A DNA stretch of 64,000 nt from VRUE01 sp040879985. Its GTDB lineage: Bacteria > Actinomycetota > Thermoleophilia > Solirubrobacterales > 70-9. Below are positions 32,208 through 40,652 of the stretch, piece after piece. Under the pieces are notes generated by a model. It saw only the letters and a program-made list of their open reading frames with translations. It did not search any database and was not told the DNA's origin. Both the position numbers and the translations under genes were made by a program. The stretch covers positions 84,479-148,478 of the forward strand of contig JBBDJH010000004.1 of the NCBI GenBank assembly GCA_040879985.1, in the 5' to 3' direction. Position 1 is the first letter of the stretch; each line of letters opens with the position of its first letter.

Positions 32208-32630
32208 TCAACTAGCGCACTTCTGCCGCCGCAGCAGCGCGCAGAGGCCGCTGGTCCAGGCACCCCGCTGCCACGAGAGCAGCAGCCCGTAGCGCCGCCC
32301 CGTCTGCCGGGGCAGGCCGCAGGCGGCGGCGGAGCGCGCGCCGCGGACCGAGACGATCTGGCCGCGACGGATGCCGTTGCCGCTCTTGTAGACACGGCGG
32401 ACCCGGTACCGGTATACCGCCAGCAGGCGGTTCTGCGGAACCACCTCGAGCAGCCAGCCGGAGATCGCCGCGTCGGCCCGCTGCATCGCTTCGCCGGAGC
32501 GCAGGGGCACGCAGGAACATGCCTGGGCGCTCCCGGTGAAGACCAGGGCGCCCAGGCCGACGATTGCCGTCGCGTACTGAAGGCGCCTCAAACCCACTCC
32601 TCCACTGTAGAGAGAAACGCCGAATTTCAC
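32208..32630 (-). CDS. Small secreted protein with N-terminal CSC motif (TIMP/NTR-like)
   Basis: A 140-residue protein with a signal peptide: a basic start, a hydrophobic core (ATAIVGLGALVFTG, about 20-33) and an AQA cleavage site, so the mature protein begins near Cys-Ser-Cys. A mature N-terminus starting Cys-x-Cys followed by a small barrel resembles the netrin/TIMP-like fold found in some bacterial secreted proteins. Further cysteines occur near residues 104, 130 and 138. The middle has VYRYRVRRVYKSGNGIRRGQIVSV, a strand-rich region. Function is unknown; a protease-inhibitor-like role is only a suggestion by fold analogy. It stands between the GntR gene and a large palindrome. Confidence 0.7.
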   Translation of the reverse strand: MKFGVSLYSGGVGLRRLQYATAIVGLGALVFTGSAQACSCVPLRSGEAMQRADAAISGWLLEVVPQNRLLAVYRYRVRRVYKSGNGIRRGQIVSVRGARSAAACGLPRQTGRRYGLLLSWQRGAWTSGLCALLRRQKCAS

Positions 32631-32645
32631 AAATCGCGGCGGCGG

Positions 32646-32820
32646 CTAAGGACCTATCCCGGTAGGGGGCGTGCCACTGGGACGGTTCAGGACCAAGCGG
32701 GGCGGTCACGGCGTGGATTCCGCATGGCAGCGCCATGTGGGATTCGCGACGGGGCCGAATCCGCGCAGTGTCCTGGGCCGTATCCAGGGGTGCGATCACC
32801 TATCGGGATAGGTCCCTAAG
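32646..32820. repeat. 175-base imperfect palindrome
   Basis: The two ends read CTAAGGACCTATCCCGGTAG and, inverted, CTTAGGGACCTATCCCGATAG; GGACCTATCCC pairs perfectly over 11 bases. Inner segments also pair approximately: 32673-32692 with about 32771-32793, and GATTCCGCATGGC with GCCATGTGGGATTC around the centre. The right arm contains the stop codon of the alcohol dehydrogenase gene. It may fold as one long hairpin, acting as a terminator, or be a MITE-like insertion. No gene is seen inside. Confidence 0.75.
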
Positions 32821-33850
32821 GGGTCAGGACGATCTTCAGCGCTTCGCGGTTGTCGTAGAGCTCGTAGGCCTCGCTCGCCTGGTCGAGCTTCATCCGGTGG
32901 GTGACGAGCGGCGCCGGATCGAGCCGGCCCGCCTCGAGCAGGCCGAGCACCCTGTCGACGTGGGCGATCACGTTGGCGAGCCCGAGGCGCAGGGTCAAAC
33001 CCTTGAGCCAGGCGAGGCCGAGCGGCACCTCGCCCTTGCCGGCATAGGCGCCGATCCCGGAGACGGTGCCGGCGTCGCGGGCGAGGCTGACCGCCATCGC
33101 CAGCGGGCCCGGGTCGCCGACCGCGTCGACGACGACGTCGACGCCGCGGCCCTCGGTCGCCGCGCGCACGGCGCGCTTCGGCTCCGCCTCGCTGAGGTGC
33201 AGCGGCACGGCGCCGAAGCGCTCTGCCATCGCCAGGCGGTCGGCGACGCTGTCGATCGCGAAGACCCTGCTCGCCCCGGCGGCGACCGCCGCCTGCACGG
33301 CGCAGAGGCCGACCGGGCCGAGGCCGAGCACGGCGACGCTGTCGCCGGCCCGCGTGCCGGCGTGGGCGATCGCGTGGTAGCCGGTGCCCATCACGTCGCC
33401 GGCGAACAGCGCCACCTCATCGGCCATCCCCTCGGGAACGCGCCGCAGGGTCAGGTTCGCGCGCGGCACCAACAGCTGCTCGGCCTGGGCGCCCTGCAAG
33501 TCGCCCAGATGCGCGCCGTGGCCGAAGGTCCGGCCGCGCTCGCAGCGGTGGTAGTCGCTGCGCAGGCAGGCCGGGCAGGTCGCGCAGGCGGTATGGAAGC
33601 AACCGAGCACGCGGTCGCCGGTGGCGACCCGCTCGACGCCCGCGCCGGCGTCGAGCACGGTGCCGACGAACTCGTGCCCGATCGTGAAGCCCGGCTCGAC
33701 CGGCACCCGACCGTGGTAGATGTGCAGGTCGGAGCCGCAGATCCCGCTCGCCTCGACCCGGACCAGCGCGTCGTCGGCGGCGACGACCTCAGGATCGTCC
33801 TTCTGCTCGATCCGGACCTCGCCCGGGGCTTGAAAGGTGACGGCGCGCAT
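32816..33850 (-). CDS. Zinc-dependent alcohol/polyol dehydrogenase (MDR superfamily)
   Basis: A 344-residue enzyme. Catalytic zinc ligands appear in GICGSDLHIYHG (Cys38) and GHEFVG (His59-Glu60). The structural zinc site is in CFHTACATCPACLRSDYHRC (about 84-103). The NAD(P) site GLGPVGLCAVQAA lies near 175-187. This is the pattern of the threonine dehydrogenase/sorbitol dehydrogenase branch. Substrate cannot be assigned; many actinobacterial relatives oxidise alcohols or formaldehyde adducts. It is separated by 30 bases from the HD-GYP gene upstream on the same strand. Its stop lies in the large palindrome that follows. Confidence 0.92.
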   Translation of the reverse strand: MRAVTFQAPGEVRIEQKDDPEVVAADDALVRVEASGICGSDLHIYHGRVPVEPGFTIGHEFVGTVLDAGAGVERVATGDRVLGCFHTACATCPACLRSDYHRCERGRTFGHGAHLGDLQGAQAEQLLVPRANLTLRRVPEGMADEVALFAGDVMGTGYHAIAHAGTRAGDSVAVLGLGPVGLCAVQAAVAAGASRVFAIDSVADRLAMAERFGAVPLHLSEAEPKRAVRAATEGRGVDVVVDAVGDPGPLAMAVSLARDAGTVSGIGAYAGKGEVPLGLAWLKGLTLRLGLANVIAHVDRVLGLLEAGRLDPAPLVTHRMKLDQASEAYELYDNREALKIVLTP

Positions 33851-33880
33851 CGAGGCGAACCGTATCGCCCGCCGCCGGGC

Positions 33881-35290
33881 TCAGCCGCCGACGGAAACGC
33901 CGGCGACCTGAAAGCGCCCGGCGTCCGCCGCGGGGCTGGCCGTCTCGGCGATCCGCGCTTCGAGCGCCAGCTCGCGCTCGAAGTCGGCCTCCTCGCCGTG
34001 GCGGAAGGAGACGTCCTCGCCCTCGAGCAGCTCGATGAAGACCTCGACGAAGCGGGCGTCGAGCTGCTTGCCGGCGACCCGCCGCAGCTCCTCGATCGCC
34101 TCGTAGCTCGAGGTCGGCGTACGGTAGGAGTCGCGCGCGGTCATCACGTCGTAGGTGTCGGCGACGGAGATGATCCGGGCCAGCTCGGGAATGGCGTCGC
34201 CGACCAGGCCGCGCGGGTAGCCCTTGCCGTCGATCCGCTCGTGGTGGGCGAGGATGATCTCGGCGACCGGGCCGTAGCCGTCGAGCGAGGAGACGACGCG
34301 GGCGCCCTGCTGGGGATGGCGGCGGATCAGCATCCAGTCTTCGTCGGTCAGCGGCACGTTGGCCTTGAGGATGCGGTCGGGAAGGATGAACTTGCCGACG
34401 TCGTGGAGCAGCGCGGCGATGTGAACCAGCTCCTCCTCACGGCGCGAGAAGCCGGCGCGCTGGGCGATCGCGCGCGAGTAGCGGGCGACCGCGGCGCTGT
34501 GCCGGGCGGTCATCTGGTCGCGCAGGTCGAGCGTGCGCAGCAGGGCGCTCAGCATGCCGACCTGGAAGCTGGCCAGCTGGTTGGTCCGCTCCTCGAGCTC
34601 GCGGGCGCGGTCCTGCGACTTGAGCAGGGCGCCGAGCAGGTACTGGAAGGTGACCAGGACGATGCCGAAGAGGGCGACTCCGGCGAGCCCGATCTGGTTG
34701 AAGATGAAGGCGACGCCGACGGCCATCAGCGCCGCCGCGAGCTCCGAGGGCAGCAGCGGGAACATCACCGCGCGGACCTTCTCGACGAAGGAGCTGCGCT
34801 CCAGGTAGCAGGTGTAGGCGCCGATCATCGAGAAGTTCATCGCCAGGGCGACCAGGAAGGCGCTGAAGACGAGGACGTAGTAGGCCGGGTCGGCGGCGCC
34901 GACCGCGGTCGCGGCGACCATCTCGTGGAAGCCGATCCCGACCGCCAGCGGGAAGGTCAGGTAGGTGACCAGGTTGACGAGCAGATCGCTGGCGCCTTCG
35001 CGGAAGCGCAGCCAGCCGGCGAGGATCGAGACCAGGCCGATGATCGCCGCCGGGGTTCCGCCGAGCAGGACCATGGCGAGGACCAGGGCGAGGAAGTTGC
35101 CGGAGATCTTCAAGCGCGATTCCGTCTCGATCGACATCACGTCGCTGAGGATCGAGAAACCGAGCAGGATCCCGAACAGGGCGAGGTCCCAGTTGGCGAA
35201 CGGCGCCCGCCAGATCGCCACGCCGACGTCGGCGACGACGACCGACGCCAGCAGAGCGTGGCTTAGCCTTGTGGGGCGCTGGGTTTCCAT
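33881..35290 (-). CDS. Membrane-anchored HD-GYP phosphodiesterase-like protein
   Basis: A 469-residue protein with about seven to eight hydrophobic helices in the first 225 residues, a short coiled linker (KSQDRARELEERTNQLASFQ) and an HD-GYP domain from about 245. Key motifs are HSAAVARYSRAIA (264-276), the HD pair in LLHDVGKFILPD (His296-Asp297), HPQQGARVV (325-333), HHERIDGKGYPRGL (349-362, GYP present) and DTYDVMTARDSYR. All residues expected for an active cyclic-di-GMP hydrolase are there. The N-terminal membrane region probably senses an unknown signal. It is the first gene of a minus-strand pair with the dehydrogenase. Confidence 0.92.
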   Translation of the reverse strand: METQRPTRLSHALLASVVVADVGVAIWRAPFANWDLALFGILLGFSILSDVMSIETESRLKISGNFLALVLAMVLLGGTPAAIIGLVSILAGWLRFREGASDLLVNLVTYLTFPLAVGIGFHEMVAATAVGAADPAYYVLVFSAFLVALAMNFSMIGAYTCYLERSSFVEKVRAVMFPLLPSELAAALMAVGVAFIFNQIGLAGVALFGIVLVTFQYLLGALLKSQDRARELEERTNQLASFQVGMLSALLRTLDLRDQMTARHSAAVARYSRAIAQRAGFSRREEELVHIAALLHDVGKFILPDRILKANVPLTDEDWMLIRRHPQQGARVVSSLDGYGPVAEIILAHHERIDGKGYPRGLVGDAIPELARIISVADTYDVMTARDSYRTPTSSYEAIEELRRVAGKQLDARFVEVFIELLEGEDVSFRHGEEADFERELALEARIAETASPAADAGRFQVAGVSVGG

Positions 35291-35501
35291 GGGTTCGAGC
35301 CTGCGCCGTCGCCATCCTCCGGCTCAGTCAGTGGGGATTTCGCACGCGGACGGCGAATCCTGCGACTGAAACCGAGTTCGTGGCGACCGCAACCTGCGCT
35401 ATCAAGGTAAACGCTGGCGATCCCCGCGGCAACCGACCTGGACCACCTGGCCAATCCCTTGCAACCCGCGCAAATTCCGCCCTTACCGGCCTCAAAACGC
35501 A

Positions 35502-35527
35502 CGAAGGGCGCCCGAGGGCGCCCTTCG
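35502..35527. terminator. GC-rich hairpin, terminator-like
   Basis: CGAAGGGCGCC (35502-35512) and GGCGCCCTTCG (35517-35527) are perfect 11-base arms with loop CGAG. It lies in the long intergenic region rather than directly after a gene, so it may end a small transcript. Confidence 0.6.
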
Positions 35528-35670
35528 AAACTGCTTGGCGGAGACCGGGGCCCCCGCCTTGTGTCTTCTAAGTCTTACCTTTTCCAGCCCATGGTTCCTT
35601 TTCCCTTCGTCGAAGCCCGTGCGGGGTATCTCGCGCAAGATTCGGCGAGAAACTGTTTAGCTGCTGGCAA

Positions 35671-35728
35671 GTTTGTAGCACAACCTGGCGGAAACCTGTG
35701 CATCTGCAACGAAACTTGTGCAACAAAC
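35671..35728. promoter_or_regulatory. Inverted repeat upstream of the MFS gene, candidate operator
   Basis: GTTTGTAGCACAA (35671-35683) and TTGTGCAACAAAC (35716-35728) are inverted copies with one mismatch, 32 bases apart. The right arm lies 22 bases before the MFS start codon. Spacing and AT-rich sequence fit a dimer or looping regulator site. Confidence 0.45.
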
Positions 35729-35750
35729 ACGCGGGGGTTTGGGTCGAATA

Positions 35751-37052
35751 ATGGGTAGCCCACGCCTGCGCGACCCGTTGCGACGTCCCGCGTTCCGCCG
35801 CCTCGCGCTCTCCTACGCGGTCAACGAGATGGGCGACTGGCTCGGCATCGTCGCCCTCTCGGTGCTCGTCTTCGACCTGACCGACAGCGCTTTGGCCACG
35901 GCGCTGCTCTTCATCGGGACCGGCTTCCTGCCGGCGCTGCTGACCCCGTGGATGGTCGCCCGCCTCGAGCGGCCCCCGCCCCGCTTCGTGTTGCCGACGA
36001 TCTACGCCGGCGAGGCGGCCGCGTTCGCCGCCCTGGCGCTGCTCGCCGACAACTTCTCGCTGCCCGCCGTGGTCGCGGTCGCCACGATCGACGGCGCCCT
36101 GGCGCTGACCGCGCGCACCCTGACCCGCTCCGTCTCGGCGGCGATGCTCGAGCCCGAGGGCGAGCTGCGGGCCGGCAACGCCGTGCTCAACCTCGCCTTC
36201 ACCGGCGGCGCCGCGCTCGGCCCGGCCCTGGCCGGGCTCGTCGTCGCCGCCTTCGGCGTGCAGACCGCCCTGCTGCTCGACGCGGTCTCCTTCTACCTGA
36301 TCGCCTGCATCCTGCTGACCGCGAGGCCGCTGCCGCACGTCGAGCCGGAACCGGGGCAGCTGCGCGAACAGGTGCGGGCCGGGCTCGGCTACATCCGCCG
36401 CCAGGCGACCCTGCGCCGCCTGCTCGGCGCCCAGGCCGCGGCGCTCGTCTTCTTCTCGGCGGTGGTCCCGATCGAGGTGATCTACGCGAAGCAGTCGCTC
36501 GACGCCGGCGACACCGGTTACGGCCTGCTGCTGGGCAGCTGGGGGGCCGGGATGGTGCTCGGCAGCATCGTCTTCGCGAGCCTGAGGCGGGCGCCGCTGC
36601 CGCTGCTGCTCTTCTTCAGCACGGTCGCGATCGGCGCCGGCTACCTGGGCATGGCCGCGGCCCAGACCCTGACCCTCGCCTGCCTGGCCTCGGCCGTGGG
36701 CGGCGCCGGCAACGGCGTCCAGTGGGTGGCCCTGGTCAGCGCCGTGCAGGAGCTGACCGTGGCGCGGATGCAGGCGCGGGTGATCGGCACGCTCGAATCG
36801 GTCGCCTCGGCGGCGCCCGGCCTCGGCTACGTGCTCGGCGGCGTGATCGCCTCGGCCTGGAGCCCGCGGGCGACGTTCCTCTTCGCCGGGGTCGGGGTGA
36901 TGGCGATTGTCGTCGCCTCGGCGCTGCTGCTGGGCAGGAATTGGCCCCCGGAGCGGGGAAAGGAACGTCCAGTCGGTATTGACGCCGACGGCGAGATTAT
37001 GGTGGAGTTAATTCCTGCAGAGGCTCTGTCCAGTTCGAGAGGGAGGTCGTGA
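35751..37052 (+). CDS. MFS transporter
   Basis: A 433-residue protein with twelve predicted helices in two halves. The first helix region carries FRRLALSYAVNEMGDWLGIVALSVLVFDLTDSALATALLFIGTGFLPALL, the pattern of the MFS_3/enterobactin-exporter-like group (RxxxxxxxxSxxGxxxxxxAL). The central loop (VEPEPGQLREQVRAGLGYIRRQATLRRLL) precedes the second half. Cargo is unknown; relatives export drugs, siderophores or other small molecules. ATG at 35751 is chosen because the 11 upstream codons are polar and unlike the family. The stop overlaps the region just before the substrate-binding protein GTG (one base apart), so it probably leads the peptide-transporter operon. Confidence 0.85.
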   Translation: MGSPRLRDPLRRPAFRRLALSYAVNEMGDWLGIVALSVLVFDLTDSALATALLFIGTGFLPALLTPWMVARLERPPPRFVLPTIYAGEAAAFAALALLADNFSLPAVVAVATIDGALALTARTLTRSVSAAMLEPEGELRAGNAVLNLAFTGGAALGPALAGLVVAAFGVQTALLLDAVSFYLIACILLTARPLPHVEPEPGQLREQVRAGLGYIRRQATLRRLLGAQAAALVFFSAVVPIEVIYAKQSLDAGDTGYGLLLGSWGAGMVLGSIVFASLRRAPLPLLLFFSTVAIGAGYLGMAAAQTLTLACLASAVGGAGNGVQWVALVSAVQELTVARMQARVIGTLESVASAAPGLGYVLGGVIASAWSPRATFLFAGVGVMAIVVASALLLGRNWPPERGKERPVGIDADGEIMVELIPAEALSSSRGRS

Positions 37053-37053
37053 C

Positions 37054-38682
37054 GTGAGGAAGCTGCACGCAGCGCTGGCGGTTGTCGCATTGGCGGTGGT
37101 CGCCCTGGGCATTTCGTCGTGTGGCGGCGACTCCGAGGGCCAGGAAGGCGGCACGCTGACCGGCACCTACGCCTCGTTCCCCGACTTCCTCGACCCGGCC
37201 CTCTCCTACACGGCCGAAGGCTGGACGGCGATGTACAACACGTACCTGCCGCTGCTGACCTACAAACACGCCGACGGCGAGGAAGGCAGCGAGGTCGTTC
37301 CGGCGCTCGCCGAGAGCCTGCCCGAGATCAGCGCGGACGGCAAGACCTACTCGCTGAAACTGCGCGAGGGCCTCAAATACTCCGACGGGACCCCGGTCAA
37401 AGCTTCCGACTTCCCGGCCACTATCGAACGGCTCTTCAAGCTCAACTCTCCCGGCTCGCCCTTCTACACCGGCATCGTCGGCGCCGAAGAGTTCGCCGAG
37501 ACCAAAAAAGGCGGCATCCCGGGCATCGAGGCCGACGACAAAACGGGCGAGATCACGATCGAGCTGACCGCGCCCAGCGGCACCTTCACGAACGAGCTGG
37601 CGCTGCTCTTCGCCGCCCTCGTCCCCGCCGACACGGCGGCCAAAAACACCACGGCCGACCCGCTCCCGGCGACCGGGCCGTACGAGATCACCGCGACCGA
37701 GCCGGGCCGCAGCTGGTCCTACGCGCGCAACCCGCAGTGGACGAAAACCAACGGCGACCTGATCCCCGACCTGCCCGACGGCCACGTCGACAAAATCGAG
37801 ATGAAGGTCGTCCGCAACAGCTCGACCCAGGTCAATGAAATCGAACGCGACCAGACCGACTGGATGCAGAGCCTCGTCCCCGCCGACCTCTACAGCCAGG
37901 TCAAGGACAAATACGAGGGCAGCCAGTTCCGGGTCGAGCACCCGATCAACATCTACTACTTCTGGATGAACACGACGGAGCCGCCCTTCGACGACGTCAA
38001 AGTCCGTCAGGCGGTCAACTACGCGATCGACAGCGCGGCGCTGGAACGGATCTACGCCGGGTCGCTCAGCGCGGCGCACCAGATCCTCCCCGAGGGCATG
38101 CCCGGCCACGAGCCGTTCGACCTCTACCCGCATGACATGGCCAAAGCCAAAGCCCTGTTCAAAGAAGCCAACCCCTCCGATCGCGAGATCACCGTCTGGA
38201 CCGACAACGAAAGCCCGAACAACGAAGCGGGCGCCTACTACAACGACGTGCTCAGCCAGCTCGGCTTCGAGACGACGCTGAAAACGCTCAACGCCGACGT
38301 CTACTTCACGACGATCGGCAACCTCTCGACGCCGGACCTCGACACCGGCTGGACCAACTGGTTCCAGGACTACCCGCACCCCAACGGCTTCTTCGCGCCG
38401 CTGCTCTCCGGCGAAGGGATCGCGCCGACCTTCAACACGAACAACTCGCAGACGGACGTCCCGAAACTGAACGAGAAAATCACCAAACTCGGCGAAGAAC
38501 AGCTCGGCCCAGACCAGGAAGCCGAATACGCCGAACTCGATCGCGAATTCATGGAACTGGCGCCGTGGGCCCCCTACGGGACGATCACGGTCTCCACCTT
38601 CGTCTCCACCGCGGTCGACCTCGACGAGGTTGTCTTCAACCCGACGATGGGCCAGGACCTGACCAGCTTCCAGCTCGAGTAA
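37054..38682 (+). CDS. ABC transporter substrate-binding lipoprotein (family 5, oligopeptide/dipeptide type)
   Basis: A 542-residue extracytoplasmic receptor. The N-terminus has a lipobox ending in GISSCGG (Cys near residue 24), then EGGTLTGTYASFPDFLDPALSY, the start of the SBP_bac_5 fold. SADGKTYSLKLREGLKYSDGTPVKASDF (about 90-117) is the diagnostic family motif. It captures peptides or similar ligands for the two permeases and the ATPase encoded next. GTG start with GGGAGG nearby. Codon use is odd: by eye 19 of 24 lysines are AAA, and GAA is common, whereas the neighbouring permease uses mainly AAG. Confidence 0.93.
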   Translation: MRKLHAALAVVALAVVALGISSCGGDSEGQEGGTLTGTYASFPDFLDPALSYTAEGWTAMYNTYLPLLTYKHADGEEGSEVVPALAESLPEISADGKTYSLKLREGLKYSDGTPVKASDFPATIERLFKLNSPGSPFYTGIVGAEEFAETKKGGIPGIEADDKTGEITIELTAPSGTFTNELALLFAALVPADTAAKNTTADPLPATGPYEITATEPGRSWSYARNPQWTKTNGDLIPDLPDGHVDKIEMKVVRNSSTQVNEIERDQTDWMQSLVPADLYSQVKDKYEGSQFRVEHPINIYYFWMNTTEPPFDDVKVRQAVNYAIDSAALERIYAGSLSAAHQILPEGMPGHEPFDLYPHDMAKAKALFKEANPSDREITVWTDNESPNNEAGAYYNDVLSQLGFETTLKTLNADVYFTTIGNLSTPDLDTGWTNWFQDYPHPNGFFAPLLSGEGIAPTFNTNNSQTDVPKLNEKITKLGEEQLGPDQEAEYAELDREFMELAPWAPYGTITVSTFVSTAVDLDEVVFNPTMGQDLTSFQLE

Positions 38683-39696
38683 GTGGCGGGCCGCAGCCCC
38701 TGGTATCTGGCTTACCGGCGGCTGCGGCGCAACCGGGTGGCGCTCGGCTTCGGCGGGCTCTTCCTGGCGATCGTCCTCTTCGTCCTCGCGGCGCCGCTCT
38801 GGGCGAACCACGTCGCCCACACCGGCCCGAACGCGACGCACACGCTGGAGAAGGTCGAGGTCGGCGGCGAGCTGCGCGAAGTCGTCGACCCCGAAGGACG
38901 GCCGGTCGGGCCGCTCTGGCTCGGCGGCGGCGGCAAGTTCTTCCTCGGCGCCGACGGGCGGCTGGGCCGCGACCAGATGGTGCGGCTGATGTACGGGGGA
39001 CGGGCCTCGCTGTTCATCGGCCTCGCCGCCGCCCTGATCACGACCCTGCTGGCGACGATCCTCGGCCTGATCGCGGGCTACTACCGCGGCTGGACCGACA
39101 CGGCGATCTCGCGCGCGCTCGACGTCGTCTGGGCCTTCCCGGTGGCGCTGCTGGCGATCGCCCTGGGGCTCTCGCTGGCGATCGGCGGGCTGCAGCTCGG
39201 CCCGCTGCAGCTCTCGGGCAGCTCGATCTGGATCCCGATCCTGATCATCGGCTTCGTCTTCACCCCCTATATGGCGCGACCGATCCGCGGCGAGGTGCTG
39301 GCGCTGCGTGAGAAGGAGTTCGTCGAGGCGGCGGTCGCCCAGGGGGCCGGCCCGCTGCGGGTGATGTTCGGCGAGCTGCTGCCCAACCTGCTCTCGACGA
39401 TCGTCGTCTTCTTCGCCCTCAACGTCGCCAACAGCATGCTGCTCGAGTCGGCCCTCTCCTTCCTCGGCGTCGGCGTGCAGCCACCCAACACCTCGTGGGG
39501 GACGATGATCGGCAGCGGCTTCGAGCTGCTCACCAGCGCGCCCCTGCTGACGATCGTCCCGGGGGGGATGATCCTGCTCACCGTGCTCGCGGTCAACGTC
39601 TTCGCCGACGGCCTGCGCGACGCGCTCGACCCCAAATCGAAGATCCGGCTCGAGGCGCACGCCGGGCTCGCCGAGCGCGAGGGGACCGCGGTCTGA
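38683..39696 (+). CDS. ABC transporter permease, DppC/OppC type
   Basis: A 337-residue permease beginning GTG directly after the receptor's stop. The N-terminal RLRRNRVALGFGGLFLAIVLFVLAAPLWA is the OppC_N signature. The EAA motif VEAAVAQGAGPLRVMFGELLPNLLSTIVV lies near 212-240 and contacts the ATPase. A large extracytoplasmic loop (about 45-105) is longer than in many relatives. About six helices in total. The order receptor-DppC-DppB-ATPase is reversed from the usual DppB-DppC. Its stop overlaps the next ATG (TGATG). Confidence 0.93.
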   Translation: MAGRSPWYLAYRRLRRNRVALGFGGLFLAIVLFVLAAPLWANHVAHTGPNATHTLEKVEVGGELREVVDPEGRPVGPLWLGGGGKFFLGADGRLGRDQMVRLMYGGRASLFIGLAAALITTLLATILGLIAGYYRGWTDTAISRALDVVWAFPVALLAIALGLSLAIGGLQLGPLQLSGSSIWIPILIIGFVFTPYMARPIRGEVLALREKEFVEAAVAQGAGPLRVMFGELLPNLLSTIVVFFALNVANSMLLESALSFLGVGVQPPNTSWGTMIGSGFELLTSAPLLTIVPGGMILLTVLAVNVFADGLRDALDPKSKIRLEAHAGLAEREGTAV

Positions 39697-40652
39697 TGGG
39701 CCGCTTCGCGATCAGGCGGCTGGCCGGCATGGTCGCGGTGCTGTTCGCCGTCTCCGTGCTGACCTTCCTGGTCTTCAACGTGATCCCCAGCTCGGATCCG
39801 GCCCAGCGGATGGCCGGCAAGAACTCCACCCCGCAGCTGGTCGCCGGGATCACCGAGGAATGGGGCTTCGACGAGTCGCTGCCGCAGCAGTACCTGACGA
39901 TGATGGGCAACATCTTCGGCGGCGAGGTGATCTCCTACGAGGGGCGGGAAAACGTCAACGAACGGATCGTCGAAGGGATCCCGGCGACCTTCTCGCTCTG
40001 CATCGGCGCCGCCGTGATCTGGATGTTCTTCGGCGTCCTCTTCGGCTACCTCTCGGCGGTCAGGGCGGGTGGCCTGCTCGACCGGGTGCTGACCGTCGTC
40101 GCGATCGCCGGCATCTCGATGCCCGCGTTCTGGCTGGCGGCGATCTTCCTCAACTACCTGACCTACCAGTTCGAGCTCTTCCCCTCGGGCGGCTACGTCG
40201 AGCTCAGCGCCGACCCGCTCGGCTGGGCGAACCACCTGATCCTGCCCTGGGTCACGCTGGCGATCCTCTACGTCGGCTTCTACAGCCGCGTGCTGCGCTC
40301 CAACATGCTTGACGCGATGGGCGAGGACTACGTGCGCACGGCGCGCGCCAAGGGGCTGGCCGAGCGCCGGGTGATGACCCGCCACGTGCTGCGCAACTCG
40401 CTGATCCCGATCGTCACCCTCTTCGGCCTCGACTTCGGCGCCCTGCTCGGCGGGGCGATCCTGGTCGAAGCGATCTTCAACCTCAACGGGATCGGCCAGT
40501 ACGCCTACGAATCGCTGCGCAACCTCGACCTGCCGCCGATCATGGCGATCGTCCTCTTCGGCGCCTTCTTCGTCGTCCTCTTCAACACCCTGGTCGACAT
40601 CGCCTACGCCTGGCTCGACCCGCGGATCAGGCTGGGGAGCGCGGCGCGGTGA
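39696..40652 (+). CDS. ABC transporter permease, DppB/OppB type
   Basis: A 318-residue permease with the typical first helix FAIRRLAGMVAVLFAVSVLTFLVFNVIPSSDPAQR, a loop containing WGFDESLPQQYLTMMGNIF, and the EAA region YVRTARAKGLAERRVMTRHVLRNSLIPIV near residues 210-238. It pairs with the preceding DppC-like protein to form the membrane pore. The start overlaps the upstream stop and its TGA overlaps the GTG of the ATPase gene, so all three are tightly coupled. Confidence 0.94.
   Translation: MGRFAIRRLAGMVAVLFAVSVLTFLVFNVIPSSDPAQRMAGKNSTPQLVAGITEEWGFDESLPQQYLTMMGNIFGGEVISYEGRENVNERIVEGIPATFSLCIGAAVIWMFFGVLFGYLSAVRAGGLLDRVLTVVAIAGISMPAFWLAAIFLNYLTYQFELFPSGGYVELSADPLGWANHLILPWVTLAILYVGFYSRVLRSNMLDAMGEDYVRTARAKGLAERRVMTRHVLRNSLIPIVTLFGLDFGALLGGAILVEAIFNLNGIGQYAYESLRNLDLPPIMAIVLFGAFFVVLFNTLVDIAYAWLDPRIRLGSAAR

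Larger units (their letters stand above)
35291..35750. other. Long intergenic region with hairpin and inverted repeat
   Basis: A gap of 460 bases between divergent genes, lower in GC than the coding DNA around it. It holds the hairpin at 35502-35527 and the inverted repeat at 35671-35728, described separately. No tRNA or convincing reading frame was found. The size and AT content suggest that both flanking promoters and perhaps a small RNA lie here. Confidence 0.6.

Noticed and set aside
35291..35750. Riboswitch or tRNA in the long intergenic region
   Set aside because: Only a simple hairpin and an inverted repeat are visible; no conserved riboswitch core or cloverleaf could be folded.
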